Assembly: GCF_000143415.4 (NCBI RefSeq)
Contig: NW_003314314.1
Coordinates: 617,443-681,442, forward strand
Direction of reading: 5' to 3'
DNA length: 64,000 nucleotides
Source of the DNA: Selaginella moellendorffii
Lineage: Eukaryota > Streptophyta > Lycopodiopsida > Selaginellales > Selaginellaceae
Shown here: positions 53,504-62,600 of the stretch, piece by piece
How the letters are laid out: each line of letters begins with the position of its first letter
Position numbering within the stretch: position 1 is the first letter of the stretch
Notes under the pieces: generated by a model
Database searches by the model: none
What the model was told of the DNA's origin: nothing
The model's input: the letters and a program-made list of their open reading frames with translations, nothing else
Translations under genes and position numbers: made by a program

Positions 53504-54691
53504 ATGGCGGCGAGGGAGCGAAAGCAGGGGTCGGCGGCGGCGCAGGGATGGAGCGAATTGCCATCGGATCTCCTGGAGCGCGTGTGCCTGCGGCTGTGCG
53601 TCGCGGACGTGTGCCGCCTCCGCGCCGTGTGCCGGGAATGGTCGCTCTTCCTCCGCTCCGCCCAATTCATGCACAACCACGCCACCGCCACCGCGGCAGC
53701 CGCCCCGCCCGCGCCCCACCAGCGCTGGATCGTCGTCTACACCGACCAGATGTACGCCTTCGTCAATGGCCGCCGCTGGCTGCCCGTCTCCTCCCCGGCG
53801 GCGTACCGCCACCACTGCCGGATACCACGGCGGCACGAGGAGGAGTACCAGGCGGACGTCGTGGCGGACGGCGCCATGGTTTGCGTGTCGCGGCGGAGCT
53901 TGATCAACGACAACTCGGTGAGAGAGGTATTTGTCTACAACCCCGTCGCCAAGCTCCGTCTGGATCTCCCCAAGCTCCAGCTCAAGCTAGAAGAAGAAGA
54001 AAGCGATCGCCAGGAGTGGCCGAGGTGGCGGCCGTGGGCTCTCTCCTCCGGCCCCGGGAGGAGCTTCAAGCTCCTCTTCCTCCGCTACCAGAGCTCCCAG
54101 TTCTATCTCTTCGACGCCGATCGAGCAGAGTGGCTCCTCCGGACGATGCCGCGATCGATGATGTTGGAGACGGTCCAGCACGACGACTTCTCCCAGGCCG
54201 CGACGTGCATCGCCGGCGTGGCCTACTGCGTCAACTGGGATCGCAGCGCGGTGCTCACGTACAGCGTGGACAAGGATTCGTGGGGGAAGATCGACACGCC
54301 GCTCACTCGCCACTCGAGGAACTATCTGCTGATCGAGCCGCAGATCGTCAAGGGGCCCAAGCTGGCGCCGATGTTGGTGGCGGGGGTGAGGAAGCGGCGG
54401 AACGCGTGGCTCCACCCGAGGTGGCGGAGGGACGCGGACGATCAGGCGGATGTTGTGAGCATTTGGGAGCTGGACACGGGCTCCATGACTTGGAGCAAGA
54501 TCTGCGAGAAGGCTTGCGAGCTCACGTCGTATGCTCTGGCCGGGAACGAGCAGCACATCTTTGTCATCCCCCACGGGAATGGGGAGGTTCTTGCGTATGA
54601 CACGGCGAGTAAGTTGTGGGAAACGAGGCCGGCCATCCCTTCGCACGATTGTTTCAGCATGGCCACCTTTTCGCTCGAGGCGAGGTTCTAG
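53504..54691 (+). CDS. F-box/kelch-like protein (395 aa, intronless)
   Basis: ATG at 53504 (MAARERKQGSAAAQG). F-box at residues about 17-58: WSELPSDLLERVCLRLCVAD followed by VCRLRAVCREWSLFLRS. This binds SKP1 in SCF ubiquitin ligases. The rest is a beta-propeller-like substrate domain, with YNPVAKLRLDLPKL, FLRYQSSQFYLFDADRAEWL, GVAYCVNWDRSAVLTYSVDK, VSIWELDTGSMTWSKIC and AYDTASKLWETRPAIP. Intact, with no introns. An AATAAA signal (54734-54739) and a genomic A17 tract (54753-54769) follow the stop at 54689-54691, which suggests origin by retroposition. The substrate is unknown. Confidence 0.92.
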   Translation: MAARERKQGSAAAQGWSELPSDLLERVCLRLCVADVCRLRAVCREWSLFLRSAQFMHNHATATAAAAPPAPHQRWIVVYTDQMYAFVNGRRWLPVSSPAAYRHHCRIPRRHEEEYQADVVADGAMVCVSRRSLINDNSVREVFVYNPVAKLRLDLPKLQLKLEEEESDRQEWPRWRPWALSSGPGRSFKLLFLRYQSSQFYLFDADRAEWLLRTMPRSMMLETVQHDDFSQAATCIAGVAYCVNWDRSAVLTYSVDKDSWGKIDTPLTRHSRNYLLIEPQIVKGPKLAPMLVAGVRKRRNAWLHPRWRRDADDQADVVSIWELDTGSMTWSKICEKACELTSYALAGNEQHIFVIPHGNGEVLAYDTASKLWETRPAIPSHDCFSMATFSLEARF

Positions 54692-54733
54692 CGCAAAGCT
54701 TTTCCAGGGTGTACATTACATTTGAGACGCAGG

Positions 54734-54769
54734 AATAAAAGTTTCCTCACAGAAAAAAAAAAAAAAAAA
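54734..54769 (+). terminator. Poly(A) signal followed by genomic A17 tract
   Basis: AATAAA at 54734-54739, 13 bases, then 17 A at 54753-54769. The spacing equals a normal cleavage distance, so the A-run looks like a reverse-transcribed tail. Confidence 0.75.
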
Positions 54770-54817
54770 GATTTTGAGATTATTTGCGACTTAACGAATT
54801 AATAAGAAATGAACGCC

Positions 54818-55075
54818 TTAATCGAAGGCTGATTTCCTCTTCCTGGTCAGCTGGTCAACGCAAAAGAGCTTCTCGGGCTGGCTCCCGAAGTTGACTCTCT
54901 GTGCATAAACTTCGACAGTTGACCGTCCAAAATGGATTGACTGACGGATTTTACGCTTCTTCCCCATGTCAAGATCTTCGCTAATGTCAAACGGTAACTC
55001 ATGTAAACGCTCGCACTCGGGATCGGTTGTGTGCTTTGGTGCGGATTCGCCACTCGAACTGAAGAGCTCTACCAT
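54818..55075 (-). CDS. Small open reading frame, 85 aa, unknown
   Basis: ATG at 55075 (MVELFSSSGESAPK). Hydrophilic, with a basic cluster GKKRKIRQS and a C-terminal RKRKSAFD. No family recognised and no introns. It could be a real small gene or the end of a larger decayed one; the upstream sequence to 55182 shows no clear continuation. Confidence 0.35.
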   Translation of the reverse strand: MVELFSSSGESAPKHTTDPECERLHELPFDISEDLDMGKKRKIRQSIHFGRSTVEVYAQRVNFGSQPEKLFCVDQLTRKRKSAFD

Positions 55076-55182
55076 CGTTTCTCTCTACCTTGTGATCTTG
55101 TGAAGCGCCTCTGGATCGTCAAAGCTCTCCAAGCACCCAATTTTTCGCTTGAGAAAATCTAGGAAGTTCCTGTCAACATAAG

Positions 55183-55266
55183 TCCCTCCTCCCAGCTCCC
55201 CAGAACTGGCAGACACCTCGTAGATCCCTCCTCCCAGCTCCCCAGAACTGGCAGACACCTCGTAGA
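55183..55266. repeat. Perfect 42-base tandem duplication
   Basis: Two adjacent identical copies (55183-55224, 55225-55266) starting TCCCTCCTCCCAGCTCCCCA. 42 bases keep the minus-strand frame (14 residues each). Confidence 0.95.
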
Positions 55267-55928
55267 GCCTGAGAATTTGATTACGATTTGAGGGGGGAAA
55301 TTTTCTTGCTTGTCGCTGCCAGGAAATTGCAAATGCTCCTCTCGGCAGAGTTCTGCGGCAGGGAAGCGCATGGATGAAAATCCCAGAGGTGTTCCGGTGA
55401 TCCTAGCATGGAGAGAACCAAATTTGCGAGAAAAACTTGGAACCAGAGACGGGATTCGAATTCTCCTAGTGCATGAATTCGCATGTGATTTGAAGTCGAA
55501 GTTTCTACAAGTCAAAATCATGTCATCATTTTTGTTAAACTTCTAAACAGAAGTTTAATGGTTTACTTTAATTTAATACTAATTAAGTAAGTAGACTGTA
55601 AAAGAAACATATTTATGTTTATTTCAAATACAATTAAAAAACTATAAGGCTTTGGTGGTGGGTTTGAAATTGTAAATCTAGAGAGGAAGAAATAAAGACT
55701 ATTGGGCTTTGCCACGACATAAAATCCATATTAGAAATTTTTCAACATTATCCAGTTCCCAATTTCAGTAAAGTAATTACTGTCAAAGTATATATAGTGT
55801 TTTAGATTGTTACATACAGACTATTGCTACTTGTTCTTGTGATTTGGCTTCCAATCATGTTTATCAACATCAGCACAAAACTCTGCCTCTTCCAGCTATT
55901 AAGCTCTTTAAGAACTGCGCCCATTCTC
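55267..55928. other. Spacer, AT-rich in the middle
   Basis: No intact gene. 55929 back to about 55800 holds out-of-frame remains that may continue the TBL pseudogene (ENGRSS). Confidence 0.45.
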
Positions 55929-56387
55929 TTAGCACTGGAACGCTCCATCGGTGAAGGGGCAGAAGGATGGCTGGAACAAGGGGTATCCATCATCGCGTAC
56001 CCAGCGCCCGGAGTAAATATCGCAAGATCTTGGCGGTGGAGGCGATGGCGATGGCGCTGGAGCTGGCGATGGAGATGGAGATCGCGATGGTGATCCGAAA
56101 TATTTCGGTGCTCGATCTCCACAATTACCAAGAGGAGGAGGAGGATTATCATCAGGATTAGCGCCACCGCCAGTGCCTCCTACCCCGCGATCGCCGCCTT
56201 CGCCATCGCCATCGCGATCGCCCCGGCTGAGCCACGCCGTCAAGAATGCCGCATTGGCGGCCCGGGACATGGACAAGTGCCTGGAGAGAAGATAGCAGCT
56301 GGTGCTCAAGAGGAACGACGATGCCGCCAGGACGAGCACGGCGAAGGACACTGCTACTGCAATGGATCCCCATGGAGAGAATTTCAT
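55929..56387 (-). pseudogene. Truncated TBL (trichome birefringence-like) PMR5N-domain protein
   Basis: ATG at 56387 (MKFSPWGSIAVAV). One membrane anchor (residues about 8-35), a Pro/Ser-rich linker (PSPSPAPAPSPSPPPP), then the start of the PMR5N domain: CDIYSGRWVRDDGYPLFQPS then FCPFTDGAFQC and a TAA stop. The frame then reads ENGRSS and hits a second stop. In TBL proteins FxC is followed by xxNGRPD and about 250 more residues with the GDS and DxxH acetyltransferase motifs; these are absent here. Known role of the family: O-acetylation of cell-wall polysaccharides in the Golgi. This copy can only make the anchor and half of PMR5N. Confidence 0.82.
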
Positions 56388-56547
56388 AGGCGCGGAGAGC
56401 TACGCGACCGATCGATCGATGGAGTGGGCTCGCTAGAAATATTTTGCCTGTCGGCAAAACCTCGCGTGACACCTGTCCAGGCGTCGTATGACGTGGACAA
56501 CGTACTTTTGCTTCCCTGTCCGCCACGTGGCAAAGCTATAAACCCTA
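56388..56547. promoter_or_regulatory. 160-base divergent promoter with G-box
   Basis: Separates the TBL ATG (-, 56387) from the PPR ATG (+, 56548). Contains CCACGTGG (56523-56530), TGACGTGG (about 56489) and TATAAACCCTAATGG ending in the PPR start codon (telo-box AAACCCTAA overlapping the ATG). Confidence 0.55.
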
Positions 56548-57992
56548 ATGGCGCTGCGAGCGCGCGCGGCGGCCGGATTCTCTCACGCTCGTCTCGATTC
56601 GAGGCTGTTCTTCCGGGGATCGATTGCCAGGTCTGGATTTAGCTGCATTGCCACTGCGACTGCGAGCGGCTATGGCTACACGGTGGAATCGTGGAGCGAG
56701 ACGCCATACTTGGAGCTCGTTCTTGGCCTCCGCCCCGAGGGGCAATCCATGACAGCGGGCGCTGGATCCACGCTCGCCGCCGTGCGAGCGAAGCGGCCGA
56801 ATCCAGGATATTACGGCAGGCTCATGAGAATGCGGCTCGAGAATGCTTCGTCCATGGGGGCGCGCGAGGCGATCTTGGACAAGAAGAGCTACGTGAGGGA
56901 TTTCGAGAGCTTCTGGATTCCTATGCTGGGCGATCTCATGGGAGGCGATTATCACCACTACAGTTTAGAGGTACGCAAGAATCTTAGATTTTTTTTCTTA
57001 TTTTCTAGTTTCTTTTGATTTGCTATGTTCTTCGTGGCTGTTCTTCCAGCTTTGCTTATGAGTTTCTTGCGTTTTTTGCCATCAAACTTTGGTGTTGTTG
57101 GTCGGGATTTCTTTTGGTTTTCTCGTTGTTTCCGTGCTCGTATCTTTCATGCCTGATCGAGTCTGATCTTGTCGGTGACATTCTTTATTGTCCATCCATC
57201 GCGTTCTTATATCACAATCGTGCCAGGTTTTTACATGGCTCACGAACAATCCAATGGTCCTACTATCGGCCAAGAGACCGCAGCTTGAGCAGCTCTACGC
57301 GACGATGATCTCTTACGCCGGAGTCGTTGGGAGCCTGAGGCTAGCACGCATCTGGTTCGACGATCTCAAAGGCAAGGGGCTCAAGCAATCGACGAGGTGC
57401 TGCAACGCCCTCATCCTCGCCTACGCCAAGAAAGGTGACGCTCAAACCGCGCTCTCCATCCTCGAACAGATGAAAGCCTTCCGCAAGGGGTGCTCGCCAA
57501 ACGCAGTCACGTACTACATCCTCATCGCCATGTTTGCGAGGCTGGGCGCCACGCCTGGCAAATCTCCTGGGCGACAGCGAGTGCTCGAGCTTTCGTCCCG
57601 ACGCCATGACTTACAACACTCTCCTCTGTGGCTACTCGAAGATGGGAATGCCGGAGGATTTCGACAAGACACACGGGGAAATGGTGGAGGATCTGGAGGA
57701 GGAACTTAGCGAGGAGAGCTACAACGCGTTGCTCGTTGGATGCTCGCGGCTGGATCGTCTCGACGAGCTCCAGCGCTGTGTGGGGGAGATGCTAGCCAGG
57801 GAGATGAGTCTGGCATCGCCGGTGGTGGCGGAGGAGATCGCCAAGGCTTACAGAAGAAATCGATGGGTGGAAGGATTGGACACGGTGATCCAGCTCGAGG
57901 AAAAGAGTCCCGGGATTTCTCCAACCTTCCAAAACTTTGTAAATGCTTGCAATGACGATTTAGAAAAAAAGGAGGCGCTTGTTTCAAGATAA
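56548..57992 (+). pseudogene. PPR protein gene with one intron and a frameshift
   Basis: ATG at 56548 (MALRARAAAGFSHARLD), an Arg/Ala/Ser-rich likely mitochondrial or plastid presequence. Exon 1 ends about 56970 (HHYSLE before GTACGC), and the intron of about 255 bases ends at about 57225. Exon 2 starts VFTWLTNNPMVLLS and holds PPR repeats such as LYATMISYAGVVGSLRLARI, CNALILAYAKKGDAQTALSI and VTYYILIAMFARLG. At about 57545-57565 the frame must change by one base to continue ANLLGDSECSSFRPDAMTYN, TLLCGYSKMGM and so on to the stop at 57992. PPR proteins bind organellar RNA sequence-specifically. The frameshift may be an assembly error or a real lesion, so the status is unclear. Confidence 0.8.
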
Positions 57993-58346
57993 CTTTTTTT
58001 TCACTACAATCCATGTGATTAACTTTGAATACTATTTTGTGTGGTATCTTCCAAGCCTTTTCCAGAATATGGACTCACTGGTTGTGTCCACTGGAAGGAT
58101 TTCTTTAAAACCATGCTACTGGCATTCATGGTATGCCGCAAACAAAAGTTGCGACAAAAGAAAAAGCCAAACAAGAATTTAATAAAAGTTGCAAATTGTA
58201 AAAAATTTATTGATACCACTGTCCAGGTGGAACTTTTGTGCATTCTCTAGTCAATAAGAACGATGACCAGATAATGTTGACAATTTTGAACGTTGACCAG
58301 ATTCTGGAAATAGATAAATCTTAAACCTAAACCCCGACCTTTAAAT
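57993..58346. other. Convergent spacer between two PPR genes
   Basis: 3' flanks of both PPR genes. No further gene. The out-of-frame end of the minus-strand gene's E-like motif reaches about 58330. Confidence 0.5.
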
Positions 58347-60758
58347 CTAAGCTCGACATGCACTCGTGCCGCCCAATCTCCGCATACATAGCAGCACCGT
58401 TGACCCCGCAAAACCCGGGCTAATCCCCACCGCGTTCCGTGCCGCCACGGCCCCCCGCTGCGCGTCCCCGTGCACCTTGCAGCACCCCAGCAGCGTGTTC
58501 CACGCCACCACATCCGGCTGGAACGGCATATTCCTCACCACGTCCTCTGCCCGCCCGACAAACCCCGCCCGCCCCAGCACGTCCACCATGCACTTCCAGT
58601 GGTCGGGCCACGCCGCCAGGCAGTGGTCCTCGACCATGGACACAAAGAAATGCCGCGCCTGGGCGAGCAGGCCGGCATGGCTGCACGAGTTGAGGATGCT
58701 GACGTAGGTGACGCTGTCGGGCTGGACGCCCTCGAGGTGCATGTCGCGGTAGAGGAGGATGGCATATTCGGCGTGGCCGTGGTGGGCGTATCCCGCCACC
58801 AGGGAGCTCCACGTCACCGTGTCGCGGGCTCTCATGTGGTGGAAGGCGGCGCTGGCATCTCCCATGCTGCCGCAGCGCGCGTACATGCTAACCAGCGCGT
58901 TGCCCAGGGTGACATTGGTCGTGGATCCCGCGAGAATCTCCGGATTCACGGCGCATAACTCGGCGTGGATGCACCGCCCCTCGGCGAGCTTGCCCAGGCC
59001 AGCGTGGGCGCACAGGAGAATGACAGCCATGATGCAATCGGGCTTTAGAATGGAGTCCGAGATGGTGGAGGCCGAGGTGTTAGTGGAGTCCGAGCTCTTC
59101 ACACTCTTTGTGTACAAACTAGAGTCCGAGCTCGCAGAGACCGAGCTCCTCAAGCCCGACTCCATGGCCTTCGAGTTCCCAGTCTTCATCTCCGAGAACA
59201 ATGCGATCGCTTCCTCGTCGTATCCGTGCTGCACATAAGATCCCATCATCGCGTTCCATGACACCAAGTTCTTCCTCTCGATCCCATCAAACACCCGCCT
59301 TGCCTCCTCCAGGCTGCCGCACCGCGCGTACATGTTGATGAGCGCATTCTGGATCTGGATCTTGAGCATGAAGCTGGAGGAAGCAACGCGAGCGTGGAGC
59401 TTTCTCGCGAGGCCGACGTCCCCGACCAGTGATCCGGCATAGATTACGTTGAGCAGCACCACGCTGTCCGGCTGGATCGACTGCCCGACCATCTTGTCGT
59501 AGAGCTCGAGAGCTTTGGATCCATTGCCGTGAAAGGTGTAAGCAGTGAGCATGGCCGTCCAGGACACGACATTCTTGCCTGGGATTCTTTGAAAAATCCT
59601 CTCGGCGGCCTCTAGATCTCCACACTTGGCGTAGGCAGTGACAAGCGAGTTCTCCACGCTCAAATCCGGAGGAGAGTGCACCGCGGCGAGCTCCAGCTGC
59701 GAGTGGATCCGCTTGCACGATCGCAAGCACCCAGTGCTCGAGCAGGCACTTAGAACTCCCAGAAAGCTCACATCGTCGGGCTTGATCCCTTCCAAGTTCA
59801 TACCGTGGAAGAGGCCCATCGCCGAGCAAGATTGTGCGCTCGCAGCAAAGGCTGCGATCATGCTGTTCCACGAGACCCTGTTGCGATCTTCCATCCTCTG
59901 GAACACCGAAAGTGCTTCCTCCGCGCTGCTACCCTTCGCATACATCGAAACGAGCGCATTCTGGATCGTGATGTCGCCGTGGAGGCCCAGGTCGATCACG
60001 GCGGCGTGGATCTTCCTGCCCCGATCAAGAAATTCCCTGCTGGAGCACGCAGTGATCGCCGCGACGAAGGTCACCGGATTGGGCTGGACGCGAGCTTGGA
60101 TCATCCCCTCGAGCGTCTCGAGCGCCTGGCGGCAATCCCCCATCTGGGCAAATGCGGTGATCATCGCAGTCCACGACACTACATCCTTGTGCGGCATCTG
60201 ATCGAACACCGCTCTGGCCTGCTCGATCGCTCCACACTTGGCATACATGTTGAGGAGCGCTGTGCCGACGAACACGCTCTTGCGGAGATCCGGGGAGAGA
60301 ATTCTCGCGTGGATGGCCATGCCCAGCGCGAGATCCTTGGCGCCGGAGCACGCAGCCAGTGTGCTCACGATCACCATTTCGTTGGGTTCCACATCCATGC
60401 GCTGGAAGAGATTGATCGCCTCGCGGCAATGCCCCGCCTGCCCGTAGGCCGCGATGATGCAGCTCCAAGACACCACATCTTTCTTGGGCATCTGATCGAA
60501 GACTGCGCGCGCGTCCGCGAGGCTGCTGGTGCCACCACATTTCCTGTACATCTGGATGAGGAGATTACCGAGGTGGACGCTCCGGAGGAAGTGGCCTGTG
60601 GCGAGGATGTGATCGTGGACGCGGCGGCCGTCGGCAAGCGAGCGGGAGATGCCGCAGCGGCGGAGGAGGGATGCGTAGAGGGCCGCAGATGGCGATAGCA
60701 GCTGCGAGAGCACATCTCGGATGGATGGGAGCACTCGCTTGCTGCATTCTTTGCTCAT
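58347..60758 (-). CDS. PLS-type PPR protein (803 aa, intronless)
   Basis: ATG at 60758 (MSKECSKRVLPSIRD). About 18-20 P, L and S repeats; typical text includes ALYASLLRRCGISRSLADGR, DVVSWSCIIAAYGQAGHCRE, NALVSMYAKGSSAEEALSVF, DVVSWTAMITAFAQMGDCRQ and SVTYVSILNSCSHAGLLAQA. The C-terminus begins an E motif (VVAWNTLLGCCKVHGDAQRG), but the frame is lost at about 58390, so it ends LLCMRRLGGTSACRA; the normal continuation MYAEIGRHECMSS lies in another frame. Predicted role: organellar RNA editing or processing factor. Residues near the middle of the last third carry a Ser/Thr-rich insert of about 42 residues (about 59060-59180). Intact apart from the tail. Confidence 0.9.
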   Translation of the reverse strand: MSKECSKRVLPSIRDVLSQLLSPSAALYASLLRRCGISRSLADGRRVHDHILATGHFLRSVHLGNLLIQMYRKCGGTSSLADARAVFDQMPKKDVVSWSCIIAAYGQAGHCREAINLFQRMDVEPNEMVIVSTLAACSGAKDLALGMAIHARILSPDLRKSVFVGTALLNMYAKCGAIEQARAVFDQMPHKDVVSWTAMITAFAQMGDCRQALETLEGMIQARVQPNPVTFVAAITACSSREFLDRGRKIHAAVIDLGLHGDITIQNALVSMYAKGSSAEEALSVFQRMEDRNRVSWNSMIAAFAASAQSCSAMGLFHGMNLEGIKPDDVSFLGVLSACSSTGCLRSCKRIHSQLELAAVHSPPDLSVENSLVTAYAKCGDLEAAERIFQRIPGKNVVSWTAMLTAYTFHGNGSKALELYDKMVGQSIQPDSVVLLNVIYAGSLVGDVGLARKLHARVASSSFMLKIQIQNALINMYARCGSLEEARRVFDGIERKNLVSWNAMMGSYVQHGYDEEAIALFSEMKTGNSKAMESGLRSSVSASSDSSLYTKSVKSSDSTNTSASTISDSILKPDCIMAVILLCAHAGLGKLAEGRCIHAELCAVNPEILAGSTTNVTLGNALVSMYARCGSMGDASAAFHHMRARDTVTWSSLVAGYAHHGHAEYAILLYRDMHLEGVQPDSVTYVSILNSCSHAGLLAQARHFFVSMVEDHCLAAWPDHWKCMVDVLGRAGFVGRAEDVVRNMPFQPDVVAWNTLLGCCKVHGDAQRGAVAARNAVGISPGFAGSTVLLCMRRLGGTSACRA

Positions 60759-62039
60759 AAGCCCTATAAGAATCCAAACAATGATATAGAAATAATTATT
60801 TAATTTTATTAGAAAATATTATTTAAAATAATGTTTATTATTACGAGTGTTCAGGATATTGGAGTAGATATATTAATTAAGGTTTAAATCCCTCTTTATA
60901 TATAAGAAGTATGGTAACAGATTCTCAAAGCAACACAAAAATTATAAAACATTTTGGAGTTCAAAGTTCAAAACTAAGAGTGGAGATATTCTCCACAGAT
61001 TTGAAAGAGTAAAAGGTTTAGCCACTACTCTAGCTTGTAAATGCATTTAGTGTTGAGGATGGCACAAATGGGGTATGCAAGTTTAGTGGGATGTGACAAG
61101 AGCTAAAGTTGGCATGCTGATTTGGGAAGTGATGGCCACGGGTGTTCAGATATTTAGAAAGTGACAAGAGTGAAAGCACATTGGGAAGTATATAATCATT
61201 ACCATTTTAACAGACAATAAGTGAGGATATATATGGGAAACTTACTCTTGTAGCAATGTGCCTCCATTATACCACCTTAAAAAAATAGACAAAACCCAGT
61301 CAACTAAAGGGGTGGAGGAACAGATGGCTCTTGTATTTTAGGAGAGTGTACAACAATAAGATTTGCTGGTAGTGGTGCCTCCTTGACTCAATTTTACATT
61401 TGGCTTGGGGTGGAGATTTGGATATCAACATAATTTGAAAGAAATGACCATGATTACTTCTACTTCAAGATTAAGATTGGTTGAAATGCAAAACAATCAC
61501 ATAGAGTAGCTTGTTAAGAGGATGGCACATCTAGTTTTTATATTAGTCCCATTCAAATATAAAGAATATACATACATGTTTATCAATTCAGACCACTCAT
61601 GCTTGTATATAAACTAGAGTTTTTGGGCTAATAAGATATATACATTTCTAAATGTCATGCACGCATAGTTTTATATATATATATATATAAGCAATCAAAA
61701 GCTTTTATTATGGAAAATGCTTTAATACTTTATTATCATTTAATTATATATACAAATCCATCATCTTCCATAGATAGTATTGTTGATTTATGTCTACATC
61801 TTTATAATCTTTTATTACTAATTTTTTGTCTCTAAAAGTCAAAATCAATATCTTTGTTAGTGGTCAGACTTTCCCTTAAAACATGCATTCTCTTCCATGT
61901 TAACATTAAATTACAATTTTTCTGAAGAGTTAATTCATAATATCCATTTGGAGAAACTAGTGAATTCAACATGAGTAAATAGGATCCTATCTCAAATTTT
62001 TCACCACTCATAAGTGTAGACCTGTAAATCCAACAATTA
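60759..62039. other. AT-rich intergenic DNA
   Basis: No gene recognised. A short (TA)n run lies at about 61671-61690. Confidence 0.55.
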
Positions 62040-62515
62040 TTAACAGCTGTATTTATAAGTTTTATTATAATTCACAGCAATACTCATAGGGTTATATCTT
62101 CTAGCATTTAGTAGTTTGTATTTTATACCAACATAATCCAAAGTAGCAGCTATAAGACCATAATTTCCCACTCGAGCTTCTTTTAAGATATCAAATAGAA
62201 GCTGATTAAGTTTTCCAATAATTTCTTCTCCCTGTTCATCTCCATGCCATACTACACATCCCATTAAGATTTTTACTGTATATCCATATTGTAATTTCAA
62301 TAACTTTATTTGATAAAGAAAGAGTTTCAGTCCAAGTAGTATTTATATGTTTCTTCGATTTTAGTATCCATCATATCCACTAAAAGCTTTCCAATTTCAT
62401 TAATATCACTTCTAGTAATAAAACCATAAAGTGTAAGAGCATCCCAATTTACATCTGCTTGAACAGTCAGATCTGCTAACCTGAGAATCAGTATTAGAAC
62501 AATAGCTAGCTTCAT
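62040..62515 (-). pseudogene. Small secreted-protein gene, frame broken
   Basis: ATG at 62515; MKLAIVLILILRLADLTVQA is a clear signal peptide. Mature part: DVNWDALTLYGFITRSDINE to YKYYLD, then a stop. The following sequence (62300-62040) is open in another frame: KLQYGYTVKILMGCVVWHGD, QGEEIIGKLNQLLFDILKEA and so on to NKTYKYSC. No GT occurs between the two pieces, so an intron is unlikely and a frameshift is the simplest reading. The family is not recognised. A TATA-like CTATAAAAC (62592-62600, -) lies about 75 bases upstream. Confidence 0.5.
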
Positions 62516-62600
62516 GTTAAATACACAGAAATGTCCAAATAAAACATGGCTTTCATCTTGACTTGTTTGTGGTGGTGTTTACAGGAATAGGGTTTTATAG

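Noticed and set aside
53401-54600. Second long + strand frame overlapping the F-box gene
   Set aside because: Arg/Pro/Ala-rich shadow of the GC-rich F-box coding sequence; the frame at 53504 has the F-box and propeller.
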